Shown one piece after another: positions 1 through 9,138 of a stretch of 64,000 nt of DNA. A program made the position numbers and the translations under genes. Source of the stretch: Scytonema sp. UIC 10036. Its GTDB lineage: Bacteria > Cyanobacteriota > Cyanobacteriia > Cyanobacteriales > Nostocaceae. Within the stretch, counting starts at the first letter, position 1. Each line of letters opens with the position of its first letter. A model generated the notes under the pieces. That model had not been told where the DNA came from. It was given only the letters and a program-made list of their open reading frames with translations, and did not search any database. The stretch lies in assembly GCF_009725235.1 (NCBI RefSeq), contig NZ_WJFC01000040.1:1-64000 (forward strand), in the 5' to 3' direction.

Positions 1-138
1 GGGTTAGGGTGGGGTAAAAAATATTTGATACATCAATCATGACTTTTAAAACATCCTCTTATATGTGAAGGGATGACAACTGTTCTTTTTTGGAATGATT
101 ACATAGGATTTGTAGGAGTACCCCTGCAACTTTTGACA

Positions 139-201
139 ATAGATGCAAGTGTCATTTAGTTTGATGGTTTCCCATGTCGAGAAGACGGAATCAGTATTTC
201 T
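139..201 (+). pseudogene. Relic of an adenylate-kinase-like gene
   Basis: In one frame this stretch reads IDASVI-stop-FDGFPCREDGISIS. That aligns with LDTSVILFDGFPHQEDEISAF inside the intact nucleotide-kinase-like gene at 5784-6416, and the DNA is visibly similar over about 60 bases. An in-frame TAG and the lack of any flanking match show it is a decayed fragment of a paralogue. It lies directly before the SET-domain gene and contributes nothing to that gene's reading frame. Confidence 0.6.
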
Positions 202-285
202 GTATCCGTTTTAACATGGAAATCAAAATTGAATTCACTAACCTTTGTGAACAAAAAAACAACTTTGAGAGCGAAAAGAAAGACT

Positions 286-759
286 ATGAAAGTAGAAAGT
301 TCTAACGATGTTTTGGTAAAGCAAACAAATAAGGGAAGAAGTGTCTTTGCTGCCCGAAATTTTAGAAAAGGAGAGACAGTGGTAGTTGGACGCCGAATCA
401 AGGTATTGTCTCTGAGGACAATTCACTCTCTCCAAATGGACTTTAATCTCCATGTGGAACTTGATGAGCCAGCGCGATTAATCAATCACTCTTGTAGTCC
501 GAACACTGGAGTTCAAAATAATCAGTTCGGAGGATACGACTTCGTTGCACTTTTCGATATCCTTGAAGAAGATGAAATTACTTTCGACTACGAGACAACG
601 GAGTACTTTTCTATTGCCGTTCCAAAATGCTTGTGTGGTTCCTGGAACTGCCGAGGACAAACGCGTGGGTTCCATTTTCTCCCCCTTCAAATCCGAAAAC
701 AGTACGGTAAGTTCATTAGCGATTACCTGAAACAACTACCTGAACTTAGAACTGTCTAG
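286..759 (+). CDS. SET-domain protein (putative lysine methyltransferase)
   Basis: The product is about 157 residues and contains the SET-domain signature. This comprises an N-terminal KGRSVFAARNFRKGE segment (cofactor loop), the motif LINHSCSPNTGV, the strand motif DEITFDYETTEY, and a short post-SET cysteine cluster CLCGSWNCRG. These are the family's SAM-binding, substrate-binding and zinc-binding elements, so a protein-lysine methyltransferase is the likely role; the target is unknown. The frame is open from a TTG at 229, but I prefer the ATG at 286 because the conserved domain starts soon after it. Small free-standing SET proteins occur in cyanobacteria. The neighbours on both sides are relics, so there is no operon context. 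Confidence 0.75.
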   Translation: MKVESSNDVLVKQTNKGRSVFAARNFRKGETVVVGRRIKVLSLRTIHSLQMDFNLHVELDEPARLINHSCSPNTGVQNNQFGGYDFVALFDILEEDEITFDYETTEYFSIAVPKCLCGSWNCRGQTRGFHFLPLQIRKQYGKFISDYLKQLPELRTV

Positions 760-848
760 ATGTAGCCAGATGAAATACTGAATAGATACTGAACAATAAC
801 AACCATTGGACAATTTCTAAAATTTTTTGTGTAATGTCTTTTCTAAGG

Positions 849-1225
849 ATGAAACGGCGGCAATTTTTTCAAAACTCTGGATATTTCTTAACAGGGTTGG
901 GACTATCGGGTTGTGATTTGGCAGTTAGTTTTTCAAAGGAGAATTGGTTTTGTCAATGGCATACTCAGGTGATGCTCTAGCTGTGAGCAATCAGTACCCC
1001 AACCTGAAGTACGCGATCCCTGAAAGTGGAACCTCTTTGTGGAACAGCACTATGGTCAATACTACTCGGTTAAGACATAAATTCCAAAACACGTAGGTTG
1101 GGTTGAGGAACGAAACCCAACATTTAGAGCATTTGTTGGGTTGAGCGACAGCGAAACCCAACAAAGCTAAAATTCTTAACCGAGCAGTATTGGCACTATG
1201 GTCTCTGTGCAGGCTTTGCATAAGT
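849..1225 (+). pseudogene. Relic of a PotD-like (spermidine/putrescine) binding protein gene
   Basis: An ATG at 849 opens a lipoprotein-like start (MKRRQFFQNSGYFLTGLG followed by LSGC, a lipobox). From about 955 a different frame reads MAYSGDALAVSNQYPNLKY and then AIPESGTSLWNSTMV, which matches the late region of PotD-type polyamine-binding proteins. Most of the middle of the gene is missing. The second fragment is cut by a MITE at 1058-1192 and resumes after it for a few codons. The gene is non-functional. Confidence 0.6.
1057..1192. repeat. MITE-like element with 10-11 bp target duplication
   Basis: The ends are inverted repeats matching at 17 of 18 positions (1057-1074 and 1175-1192, beginning CAATACT). 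The core holds the pair GTAGGTTGGGTTGAGG / GAAACCCAACA. Flanking bases GCACTATGGT occur on both sides (1047-1056 and 1193-1202), a target-site duplication within the potD relic. Related copies are at 35322, 37234 and 63192. It is too short to encode a transposase. Confidence 0.8.
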
Positions 1226-1769
1226 CCTTGCCTTGCGGTGAGTCCAGCGCGGCAGAAAGGTTTCCTTTCGTAGGAGACTGGCGTATAGCCCTATGCCGAA
1301 TGGCACGCTACGCGAACGGGCATAGCCTGAGGTATTTGACGTTCTTTCGCGTCAGAATATAGCTTTTTGTTTAATTACTATATCACTCTAAATATAAATT
1401 TCCTAAACAATATATATACTCTGATATCAAACAGGTATAAATATATAATTCAAAGTATAAACTTTAGGAAAAACACTAAATAACCATTGAATTTTAATCA
1501 CGTTTTAGATTATTATCATATAGGGAAAATCTGAAACCAATCTGCGGTCAAAAACTGGAGACCTAATTCTTCATGTAAGACAAAGAAGTAAACTTGGTTT
1601 TAGAAGTTGGTTAAATCGTCTATAAGACCCTTAAAAAGATTTAAAGTCCCTGAGCTTATCTCCTGTTGGTGAAGATAGGTTAAGTCACTGAGATGACTTG
1701 TCCTGCGCTCAAAATCTTCTTCAAAGAAATACTAATTCCACAAAATATCAATCCGATTGAGGAAAACTT
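1226..1769. other. Intergenic region upstream of glgP
   Basis: No supported gene. It holds a palindromic repeat at about 1283-1325 (CTATGCC and GGCATAG arms) followed by an AT-rich stretch that probably carries the glgP promoter. At about 1655-1685 there is a weak hairpin (CTTATCT and AGATAGG arms). Confidence 0.4.
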
Positions 1770-3983
1770 ATGGGCGGGCAAAACTGTGTATCCGCTGCTG
1801 CTCGTTTGCAAGAAAAACTGCCACCACCGCTACATTTGTTAGTAAATTTAGCTTTCAACTTCTGGTGGAGTTGGTCTCCTGAAGTCTCATCTCTATTTCG
1901 TGTCATCGATCCTAAGAAATGGGAAGAATATGACCATAATCCAGTAAAATTGCTTAATAGAGTTTCTTTTGAAAGGCTTACCCAGTTGTCTACCGAGCCG
2001 TATTACTGCTCGCGTATCCTTGTAATAGCTGCCCAATTGGAGCAATACAAGCAAAAGATCAATACTTGGGGGAGTCAGTTTGTTCCTCAATTTAACCAAC
2101 GCCAACCCATAGTTTACTTTTCTATGGAGTTTGGGCTTCATGAGTGCTTGCCGACTTACTCAAGTGGTTTGGGTATTCTAGCAGCCGATTATCTGAAGTC
2201 AGCTTCTGATTTGGGCTTACCAATAGTGGGTGTAAGCCTCATTTATCATCAAAGTTATTCTCAACAGCTTGATGCTTCTAGCTTACAAAAAGAAATAATC
2301 TGTAAGCATCAGTTAGATGAATTACCCTTAGAGTTGTGCAAAAAGCCGAACGGAGAATGCCTGACAGTGACAGTTCCAATTAGCGATCGCATTGTCAAAG
2401 CACAAGTCTGGCTAGCGCGGGTAGGGCGTGTTAATCTTTACTTGTTAGACACAAATCGCCAGGATAATGACCCAATCGATCGTAAATTAACAAACCAACT
2501 TTATGGTGGCAGTCGAGGGACTCGGATTGCTCAAGAATGTCTTTTAGGCATTGGAGGGGTGAAATTATTACAGCGTTTGCGGCTAGAGCCGCAGGTTTAC
2601 CATCTCAACGAAAGTCATGCCGCGTTTGCACTTCTGGAACTTGCTCGTTGGGAAATGGAACGCACGGGTCAGTCTTTTGAAGAAGTGAAAGCTTCTGTGC
2701 GATCGCGTTGTGTTTTTACAACCCACACTCCAGTCCCCGCAGGTCACGATACCTTCTCAGTGAAGCAGATGGATCGCTACTTTAGTCACTACTGGTTTCA
2801 ACTGGGTCTCGATCGCAGAGAGTTTCTGAATCTGGGGAATCATTCACCAGAAAAGTTTGGGCTGCCTTTTAATATGACGGTCTTAGCATTACGACTGTGT
2901 GGAACCGCCAACGGAGTCAGCAAGTTGAACGGGCAAGTTTGTCGTGAAATGTGGTCAATCTTGTACCGCGATCGTCCTGTAGAGAAGGTTCCTATCGGTC
3001 ACGTCACTAATGGTGTTCATGTTCGTACCTGGACAGCACCATTAATGGCTAATTTATATGCCCAATACTTATCTGAGGATTGGATGAACCATGTAACGGA
3101 TGCTCAAATGTGGGCACGGATAGATGAGATTCCTGACCGAGAATTTTGGTGGCGTCATCAGCGCCTCAAAGAACATCTGATTGCTTTTACCCGTTCCCAT
3201 GTGAGACAAGTAAGGGAAAGACGAAGCGAATCGTCTGAAGTCATTGCACAAGCTGATAGCTTGTTAGATCCCAAAGCGTTGACTATCGGCTTTGCCCGTT
3301 GTTTTAGCACTTATAAGCGCGGAGATTTGATCCTTCATGACCCAGAAAAGGTAAGGGCGATTTTAACCAATGCCTCTCGACCAGTACAAATGATTATTGC
3401 AGGTAAGGCTCATCCAGCAGATGAAGAGAGCAAGCGCATTATTCAACGGTTAATTTCATTTTGCCATCATTCAGATCTCCAAAATCGGCTGCTCTTCATT
3501 GAGGACTATAATATGCAGGTTGCTAAAAAGTTAGTTCAAGGGGTAGATGTTTGGTTACACAATCCAGAACGACCCCAAGAAGCTTCTGGTACTAGCGGTC
3601 AAAAAGTCATTCTAAATGGCGGTATTAATTGCAGCGTTTTAGATGGTTGGTGGTATGAAGTTTATCAAGCTTCGCCTGATGGCAAAGGAATCAATGGTTG
3701 GGCAATTGGGAAAGCTAACAGCACTGATTCAAGGGAAGAGCAAAACCAAGAAGATGTTGAAGCCCTCTACAAGCTGTTAGAAGAAGAAATTATTCCTTGC
3801 TACTATGAGCAGGATGATGAAGGAATACCCCGTCGCTGGATTGAAATGATGAAGGCTTCGATTAAAACCATCGCTCCTTATTTCAATACCGACCGCATGG
3901 TAGCGGAGTACGTCCAAAAGATGTATTTGTCCCAGTATAAAGCTGGAGTTGAACTAGCAATATCTAAAACAATTACCCACTAA
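1770..3983 (+). CDS. glgP: Alpha-glucan (glycogen) phosphorylase
   Basis: Phosphorolyses alpha-1,4 glucan ends to glucose-1-phosphate, in the cytosol, for glycogen breakdown. The 737-residue product has an N-terminal DUF3417-like segment (NLAFNFWWSWSPEV). It is followed by the phosphorylase core with YFSMEFGLHECLPTYSSGLG, HLNESHAAF, FTTHTPVPAGHD and GHVTNGVHVRTW. Near the C-terminus EASGTSGQKVILNGG carries the lysine expected to bind pyridoxal phosphate. This is the compact bacterial alpha-glucan phosphorylase type rather than the 840-residue GlgP. A good ribosome site (GAGGAAAA) precedes the ATG. The ndh-like gene follows after 28 bp, so the two may be cotranscribed. Confidence 0.93.
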   Translation: MGGQNCVSAAARLQEKLPPPLHLLVNLAFNFWWSWSPEVSSLFRVIDPKKWEEYDHNPVKLLNRVSFERLTQLSTEPYYCSRILVIAAQLEQYKQKINTWGSQFVPQFNQRQPIVYFSMEFGLHECLPTYSSGLGILAADYLKSASDLGLPIVGVSLIYHQSYSQQLDASSLQKEIICKHQLDELPLELCKKPNGECLTVTVPISDRIVKAQVWLARVGRVNLYLLDTNRQDNDPIDRKLTNQLYGGSRGTRIAQECLLGIGGVKLLQRLRLEPQVYHLNESHAAFALLELARWEMERTGQSFEEVKASVRSRCVFTTHTPVPAGHDTFSVKQMDRYFSHYWFQLGLDRREFLNLGNHSPEKFGLPFNMTVLALRLCGTANGVSKLNGQVCREMWSILYRDRPVEKVPIGHVTNGVHVRTWTAPLMANLYAQYLSEDWMNHVTDAQMWARIDEIPDREFWWRHQRLKEHLIAFTRSHVRQVRERRSESSEVIAQADSLLDPKALTIGFARCFSTYKRGDLILHDPEKVRAILTNASRPVQMIIAGKAHPADEESKRIIQRLISFCHHSDLQNRLLFIEDYNMQVAKKLVQGVDVWLHNPERPQEASGTSGQKVILNGGINCSVLDGWWYEVYQASPDGKGINGWAIGKANSTDSREEQNQEDVEALYKLLEEEIIPCYYEQDDEGIPRRWIEMMKASIKTIAPYFNTDRMVAEYVQKMYLSQYKAGVELAISKTITH

Positions 3984-4011
3984 CAACTAACAAATAACAC
4001 TTATTAGTCTT

Positions 4012-5310
4012 ATGGCTCACTCAACAGATCCAACGATTATTCTGGGCGGTGGTTTTACCGGGTTGTTTACAGCTCTCCACCTTAGCAAACACAACTACTC
4101 GCAGCCAACACTCCTCATTGACCAGCAAGAACGCTTTAGCTTCAATCCCTTACTTTATGAATTCCTCAGTGGTGAAATGCAAGACAACCAAGTCTGGCCA
4201 TATTACAAAGAGATTCTTAAAAACCACGATGTGAAGTTTCTTCAAGATACAGTCACCAGAATTGATTTGGATCGACGACAGGTCAAACTTGCTTCCGGAT
4301 TACGCTACACTTACAAATATTTGGTGTTAGCTCTAGGTAGCACCCTCAACTATTTTGGTGTTGAGGGCGCAAAAGAACATTCCTTTGCCTTCCGCAATGG
4401 CAAACACGCCGTGACCCTAGCCGAACATTTACGGAACTGTTTTTGTCGTGTCACCCAAACACCAGATCCAGAGAAACGCCGTGCATTGACTACGGTAGTA
4501 ATTGTTGGTGGCGGTTCTTCTGGTGTTGAACTGGCAGCGACGCTTGCGGATATACTCCCCTACTGGTACAGTGTACTGGGTGGCGATCCCCAAGAGATTC
4601 GGGTGGTTATTCTCGAACGGGATACTAAAATTCTTGGTAGTAGAGAAAATAATCAGAACAGCCTACAAGACACGGCTCAAAAAGCTCTTGCCGAGCGGAA
4701 CGTGCCAGTAGAGTTACTTTTAGGGGCAAAAGTGTATTCTGTTGACCCCAAACGAATTGAGTTTCAGTACCAGGGGCAATTTGAATCCATTTCAACAGCT
4801 ACCGTCATATGGACTGCTGGTGTCACCACCTTGCCAATCATCAAAGAGCTACCAATTCCAGATGACAAGCGCGATCGCCAAGGTCGCCTTCATGTCACTT
4901 CAACTTTGCAACTGCCTGACTTCCCGAAAGTTTTTGCTGGTGGGGATTGTGCAGCCATGGCAGAAAATCCCTTGCCTCCCACAGCCCAGGTAGCCTATCA
5001 ACAAGGGTATGCGATCGCTCGCAATCTTAAAGCGCTTTCTGAAGGTAAAGAACCCAGCCCTGCTAATGTGAAACTACGAGGAACACTAATGAAGTTGGGA
5101 TTGGATGAAAGTGCCGCTTATCTTCAAGACCGCTATTACTTTAAAGGAAGAGTCGGTCACTTCATCCGCCAAACCAGTTATCTAGAGCTACTACCAACGC
5201 CCATGTACTATAATTTAAAATCGACTGCAGAATGGCTGGTTGAGGCAATTTTCCAACAATACAGCACAGAAAATAACCTTACAGGAGTCGGTGCGATGTC
5301 AAGGCATTAA
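4012..5310 (+). CDS. ndb: Type II NADH dehydrogenase (NDH-2-like)
   Basis: A 432-residue flavoprotein that should oxidise NAD(P)H and reduce quinone without pumping protons, bound peripherally to a membrane. Two dinucleotide-binding folds are visible: IILGGGFTGLFTALHL near the N-terminus for FAD, and VVIVGGGSSGVELAATLAD around residue 165 for NAD(P)H. The late FAD motif VFAGGDCAAM is followed by the AQVAYQQGYAIARN helix typical of NDH-2. The C-terminal region probably gives membrane association. It follows glgP by 28 bp in the same direction. Cyanobacteria usually have several paralogues; which one this is cannot be told here. Confidence 0.85.
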   Translation: MAHSTDPTIILGGGFTGLFTALHLSKHNYSQPTLLIDQQERFSFNPLLYEFLSGEMQDNQVWPYYKEILKNHDVKFLQDTVTRIDLDRRQVKLASGLRYTYKYLVLALGSTLNYFGVEGAKEHSFAFRNGKHAVTLAEHLRNCFCRVTQTPDPEKRRALTTVVIVGGGSSGVELAATLADILPYWYSVLGGDPQEIRVVILERDTKILGSRENNQNSLQDTAQKALAERNVPVELLLGAKVYSVDPKRIEFQYQGQFESISTATVIWTAGVTTLPIIKELPIPDDKRDRQGRLHVTSTLQLPDFPKVFAGGDCAAMAENPLPPTAQVAYQQGYAIARNLKALSEGKEPSPANVKLRGTLMKLGLDESAAYLQDRYYFKGRVGHFIRQTSYLELLPTPMYYNLKSTAEWLVEAIFQQYSTENNLTGVGAMSRH

Positions 5311-5407
5311 TATCGGTGTAAGAACATCGAACGTCAGAAAAGTCTTAATATCCAGTTGGAACATACAGAAGTTTTCAAGGTTTAGAACCATCGATGTGAC
5401 AAGCGCA

Positions 5408-5734
5408 TCAGTTCTGATGTGAACTGAGCAAAATTATGCTCGTTCCTACCAGGCAAACCGAAACACCTAGCAAGTCCCATTTATCTGGTTTGACACCTTC
5501 AACCAACCATAACCAAAACAAGGATGAGAGGACGTAAATACCACCATAAGCTGCGTAAATTCTTCCAGCATTTGAGGCATCTACTCTAGTCAAAATTGAA
5601 GCAAAAATCATTAAGGCGATCGTCCCTGGAATTAGCCAAAGTATGCTCTTACCCAACCGCAGCCACGCCCAGAAGGCATAGCATCCAGCAATTTCTCCTA
5701 AAGCCGCAATGAAGAAAAAGACGAACGATAGCAT
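5408..5734 (-). CDS. YnfA/UPF0060 family small membrane protein
   Basis: A 108-residue protein with four predicted membrane helices and the family's marks: [20 protein letters not shown] at the start, then [20 protein letters not shown] and a WDLLG motif before the last helix. The family is related to small multidrug-resistance (SMR-like) transporters, but its substrate is not established. It is convergent with the NDH-2 gene and divergent from the kinase-like gene, so it is probably a single-gene unit. Length matches the family (about 108). Confidence 0.88.
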   Translation of the reverse strand: MLSFVFFFIAALGEIAGCYAFWAWLRLGKSILWLIPGTIALMIFASILTRVDASNAGRIYAAYGGIYVLSSLFWLWLVEGVKPDKWDLLGVSVCLVGTSIILLSSHQN

Positions 5735-5783
5735 TTAGTCCTCTAAAAAAAGATTTACAGCGAGTAAATTAGACAGGAAAGTC

Positions 5784-6416
5784 ATGACTCAAAAATCAGC
5801 CGTTATATTGTTAGGTTCACCGGGAAGCGGTAAAACAGCGATCGCCAATAGGCTCGCATCTGGTAACGGTGTACAGACGATGGAGATACGACGCTTGGTA
5901 CACTCAGAAGTGGTTGCTGGAACCAAAATAGGTGAAAAACTGAAACCATTTCTGAATGAGAGCAAATTGGTTCCCACTGAAATAGTAGCCGAAGTTGTGC
6001 AAAAGCGTATTCAACAACTAGATACGAGCGTCATCCTATTTGATGGTTTCCCACATCAAGAAGACGAAATCAGTGCTTTTTTTGACCTATTTCAAGAAGG
6101 TAAGTTTGACAGGTTTGCAGTTATCGTGTTGGAGGTACCGCGAGAACTTGCTGTCTATAGAATGCTTAATCGCCGCTCTAAGCGTCCAGAAGATAAGCCT
6201 GACACTGTGAATGAGCGACTGGATATCTACGAGCGGGACACAGTTCCAGTCATTAACTACTTTCAAACCAATTATCCTGAACGGACTTACTTTGAATCTG
6301 TAGATAAACCGATTAAGCAGACTGTGGGTTCAATAGTATCAAATTTGCATCAGGTAGGGATAGATATCTATTTGACATTATCTGAAATGATTATTAAGTT
6401 ATCACCAAGTAAATAA
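5784..6416 (+). CDS. Adenylate-kinase-like nucleoside monophosphate kinase
   Basis: A 210-residue P-loop protein. Walker A is GSPGSGKTAIA at residues 11-21. The NMP-binding segment IRRLVHSEV, the DGFPHQEDE motif (compare the adenylate kinase DGFPR motif) and NRRSKRPEDKPDTVNERLDIY (LID and arginine region) follow in the usual order. The LID is the short form without zinc cysteines. It differs from housekeeping Adk in the first motifs, so the true substrate could be another nucleotide. A decayed paralogue fragment lies at 139-201. A single gene, starting after the divergent ynfA-like gene. Confidence 0.75.
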   Translation: MTQKSAVILLGSPGSGKTAIANRLASGNGVQTMEIRRLVHSEVVAGTKIGEKLKPFLNESKLVPTEIVAEVVQKRIQQLDTSVILFDGFPHQEDEISAFFDLFQEGKFDRFAVIVLEVPRELAVYRMLNRRSKRPEDKPDTVNERLDIYERDTVPVINYFQTNYPERTYFESVDKPIKQTVGSIVSNLHQVGIDIYLTLSEMIIKLSPSK

Positions 6417-6474
6417 GCCTTTTCTGCTAAAAAGACTTCATTGAGAGAAATTAGAAAATAGGAGGAATTTCAAT

Positions 6475-6981
6475 ATGTTGAATAATGAAATTCAACGATT
6501 AAATGGAGTAGACGATATTTTTCGTATAGACAATCAAATATTTACTGCTTTTCAGATTATTAATCAAGTCAGTAAATATTTTGAAGCCAAAGAAAATAAT
6601 TTTTATTTTTCATGCCAAGATTCAATTATTAAAAAATATTTTTATCAAACAAAAGTTCAAGGAATATTTAGTCAAGTAGAATGGCGGTTTTTACTCAGGC
6701 CAGAATTTCAATGTGAAAAGGTAAAAACAAAACAAAAAGGTCTACTTGAACTTAGGGTAAAAATAAAATTTTTGCCATCAAGAAGAACGGTGAATTGTAT
6801 GTTTGAAGATAGTCAATGCGATTCTTTATCAAACGATAATAGTAAAACATTAGAAAATTTGGAGATAAAAGTTTCGTTAGATTTTAACCCTGATGAGTCT
6901 GAATTTGAAGATAATTATGTTAACGATCGCCTTCAAAGGTACAGAGAAAAAATGAACTATCTTTACTCTATTGTTCAATAA
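6475..6981 (+). CDS. KGK-domain-like cyanobacterial protein of unknown function
   Basis: A 168-residue AT-rich gene with a strong ribosome site (ATAGGAGGAATTTCA) before its ATG. The N-terminus (GVDDIFRIDNQIFTAFQII) and two copies of a KVKIKF / KVSLDFNPDESE motif, together with KTKQKGLLELRVK, resemble the cyanobacterial KGK family, whose members carry a lysine-glycine-lysine motif followed by a KVSLEFCPDEPE-like strand. The strict KGK triplet is not present, so this is a divergent member at best. Function is unknown for the family. No operon partner is seen. Confidence 0.5.
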   Translation: MLNNEIQRLNGVDDIFRIDNQIFTAFQIINQVSKYFEAKENNFYFSCQDSIIKKYFYQTKVQGIFSQVEWRFLLRPEFQCEKVKTKQKGLLELRVKIKFLPSRRTVNCMFEDSQCDSLSNDNSKTLENLEIKVSLDFNPDESEFEDNYVNDRLQRYREKMNYLYSIVQ

Positions 6982-7460
6982 ATCCTCTAGTACATAAAAG
7001 CAGAAGTACACGCAAGGTCAGAGAGCAGAAGGCGCAATAGCTTTTATTTTAAGCTTTGATTCTATCAGTTTTTGAGCGTTAGCTTGCTCTCTGACAACAT
7101 TCACTGCTTCGTAAAAGTTTCGTTGTAGTATTATATAAAGTATGTTATATATCCCTAAATATAGAGAGTTTATTCAAAAAACTAAAAATTTATATTATTT
7201 TTTATGTAATCATATATATAATGCAAAAATATATCTTTAGATAAAATTCGTGTTTTCAAAAATCATTGATAATAGCATTAGAGTTCAAGGAAACACTTAC
7301 TAGTACAAAAAGACTAACATCTGAAGGATAAAGGGTACAAGTAACACACTTATATTATCAGCTTGATACCGCTTTGCCATAATAGCCTCATTTCAGCGTT
7401 CTGTATGCCCAACCAACATATATTTTAAAAATCGAATACGGCTCTTCTAGTACTACAAAT
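6982..7460. other. AT-rich intergenic region
   Basis: Very AT-rich, with no convincing gene, tRNA or terminator. It probably contains the promoter of the small exported protein gene at 7461. Confidence 0.4.
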
Positions 7461-7925
7461 ATGGATTTGATGAGACTAAAACTTTTTAATCTTTTCAGTA
7501 CTTCTGTAACGACTTTAGGAGTGTTAGCATCTCCTGTAAGCGCTTTTAGCTACGAGCCAGAAGTTCAGACAGATACAATACAAATAATGATTCAAGAGGG
7601 TACTACAAAAAGCATTAGGGAAAATGATATACAGAAAATTCACCAGCAAGAAACTGTTGAAAGTATACAGCCTTTTTCAGTTGCAATTTATCCACGGACA
7701 ACTCAGCCTAGTCAAGCAAATACAACAAGCCAAATTGACTGGAGCGCCGTTTTTATTAATTTAATTCCTATTACCTCCGTGATTGTCAGTATTGTTTTAA
7801 TAGACCTTTGGTATAGAAGGTACCAAAAGCAGCATGACCAGCGTGCTGCTGAGATTGAACAGATTTTTTCAGAGAGAAAAAAGCAAATAGAAATCTTAGA
7901 AAGGATATGGAGAATGAAGCCTTAA
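7461..7925 (+). CDS. Small exported, C-terminally membrane-anchored protein
   Basis: A 154-residue protein with a signal peptide (about residues 1-28, ending near PVSAFS), a polar linker rich in Gln, Thr and Ser, one membrane helix around residues 96-120 (VFINLIPITSVIVSIVLIDLWY), and a basic coiled-coil-like tail (RRYQKQHDQRAAEIEQIFSE). No family is recognised. The N-terminus lies outside the cytoplasmic membrane and the charged tail is probably cytoplasmic. Single gene. Confidence 0.55.
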   Translation: MDLMRLKLFNLFSTSVTTLGVLASPVSAFSYEPEVQTDTIQIMIQEGTTKSIRENDIQKIHQQETVESIQPFSVAIYPRTTQPSQANTTSQIDWSAVFINLIPITSVIVSIVLIDLWYRRYQKQHDQRAAEIEQIFSERKKQIEILERIWRMKP

Positions 7926-8580
7926 CGTCAGATTGCTTAAATACGTTCTTGTTGCCTATCTTCTAAATTTTATGAACCTTAAGACCAATATAGCTAAGAA
8001 CTTTAGTCAAATACCTTTCTTTGCCTTAGAACTAGTTTTTCTCCAACAAAACAAGTTAAAAAATCTTTGTGTGGTACTATCTCATGTTCGTCTTGATGTA
8101 ATTACAGTTACTTTTGTGTTGGTCTTAGTCGCCCTGAGTGAACCCAGTTTCCATTTAAGTCGAGGTAGAGGCAAGTTAGGTTCAAACCCTGTGGCGCGAA
8201 CAGAGCTTCGGAAGTCTAGGCAGATTATGTCGGCTGACTCTCCCCCAAACTTAAATGAGGCAGAGAGTTTTAATTATGTTACTGATTGGGGCAGTAATCA
8301 GAGCATTATATTCCGACTTATCGACTAAGAGATGTAGCGGAAAGTGTTGAAAAGTACAACGAAAATTTCTGGGTCAACGGGCATGGTCCAACAATCGTTA
8401 TCCTCCCAGAATTATTTGCTAATATATGGAGGCTGACGGTAGCATTAGTGTCATCACTTATGACTCAAAAACCAGTCCTATGTCTAAGTAACAAGGGGAA
8501 TAATCTCTCTTGGTGGAAGCAGTTTGTAAACAAAGTAATTATCTTGAAGAACTATGGATGAGTTTGATGGAGCAAAATAA
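7926..8580. other. Intergenic region, no supported gene
   Basis: Weak open frames exist on both strands but none has a family match, a ribosome site or coding-like composition that I can defend. This may be degraded coding DNA, but I cannot name its source. Confidence 0.4.
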
Positions 8581-9111
8581 GTGAATTCTTTACGCAAAGT
8601 CTTTTCAGTCGGCTTCTCAATTATTACTCTCTTGTTTGTCTTAAGTTCATTTATATTAATTGTGTTCGCTGTCCTCGAATTATGGAGCGGAATCAATCCC
8701 TTACAAACGACTGACTTGAGAGCGCGTTTCAATTCTATAATGGAGAGCGTCGGTCTACTAACAATTGCTGTTGCATCGCTGGAACTGGGGCAAACCATTC
8801 TTGATGAAGAGGTGCTACGTAGCAGTGAGATGAGCTTCCCAACCAGGGTACGCCGTTTCTTATCGCGATTTCTGATTGTCATTATCGTTTCTCTATCGAT
8901 TGAATTCCTGGTTGTAGTATTTGAACTCATTCATGATGACCCGTTGCACCTACCACAAGCATCTGCTGTAGGACTAGCAACTGCTGCGTTACTTGCGGCT
9001 TGGGGGATATTCATCCGATTAAATAAGTCCGCCGAAGAGTTAGAACCAGAGGCAATGCAAGAAGTCAAGGGCGAAGACATTAAAATTAAGGGCGATGAAG
9101 TTAACAGCTAA
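8581..9111 (+). CDS. Four-helix membrane protein of unknown function
   Basis: A 176-residue product starting at GTG. Four hydrophobic segments lie near residues 8-35, 50-72, 92-117 and 125-145, followed by a charged, acidic C-terminal tail (EELEPEAMQEVKGEDIKIKG). The motif FNSIMESVGLLTIAVASLELGQTI between helices 1 and 2 looks conserved in style, but I do not recognise the family. The overlapping minus-strand frame at 8484-8930 is a shadow: the plus-strand frame gives coherent membrane helices. Confidence 0.6.
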   Translation: MNSLRKVFSVGFSIITLLFVLSSFILIVFAVLELWSGINPLQTTDLRARFNSIMESVGLLTIAVASLELGQTILDEEVLRSSEMSFPTRVRRFLSRFLIVIIVSLSIEFLVVVFELIHDDPLHLPQASAVGLATAALLAAWGIFIRLNKSAEELEPEAMQEVKGEDIKIKGDEVNS

Positions 9112-9138
9112 GGGCGGAAGTAAGTAGGTTCTAGAGAA

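Noticed and set aside
991..1221. 76-codon minus-strand frame
   Set aside because: Lies across the MITE and the potD relic; the apparent peptide comes from the repeat core.
8165..8215. tRNA-like TTCAAACC motif
   Set aside because: No acceptor stem or anticodon arm can be formed around it. I found no convincing tRNA or rRNA gene in the window.
7933..8328. 131-codon frame downstream of the small exported protein
   Set aside because: Starts with TTG without a ribosome site, no domain, mixed composition; treated as non-coding.
8484..8930. 148-codon minus-strand frame
   Set aside because: Shadow of the plus-strand membrane protein gene; Ser/Arg/Thr-rich composition is typical of an antisense frame of hydrophobic codons.
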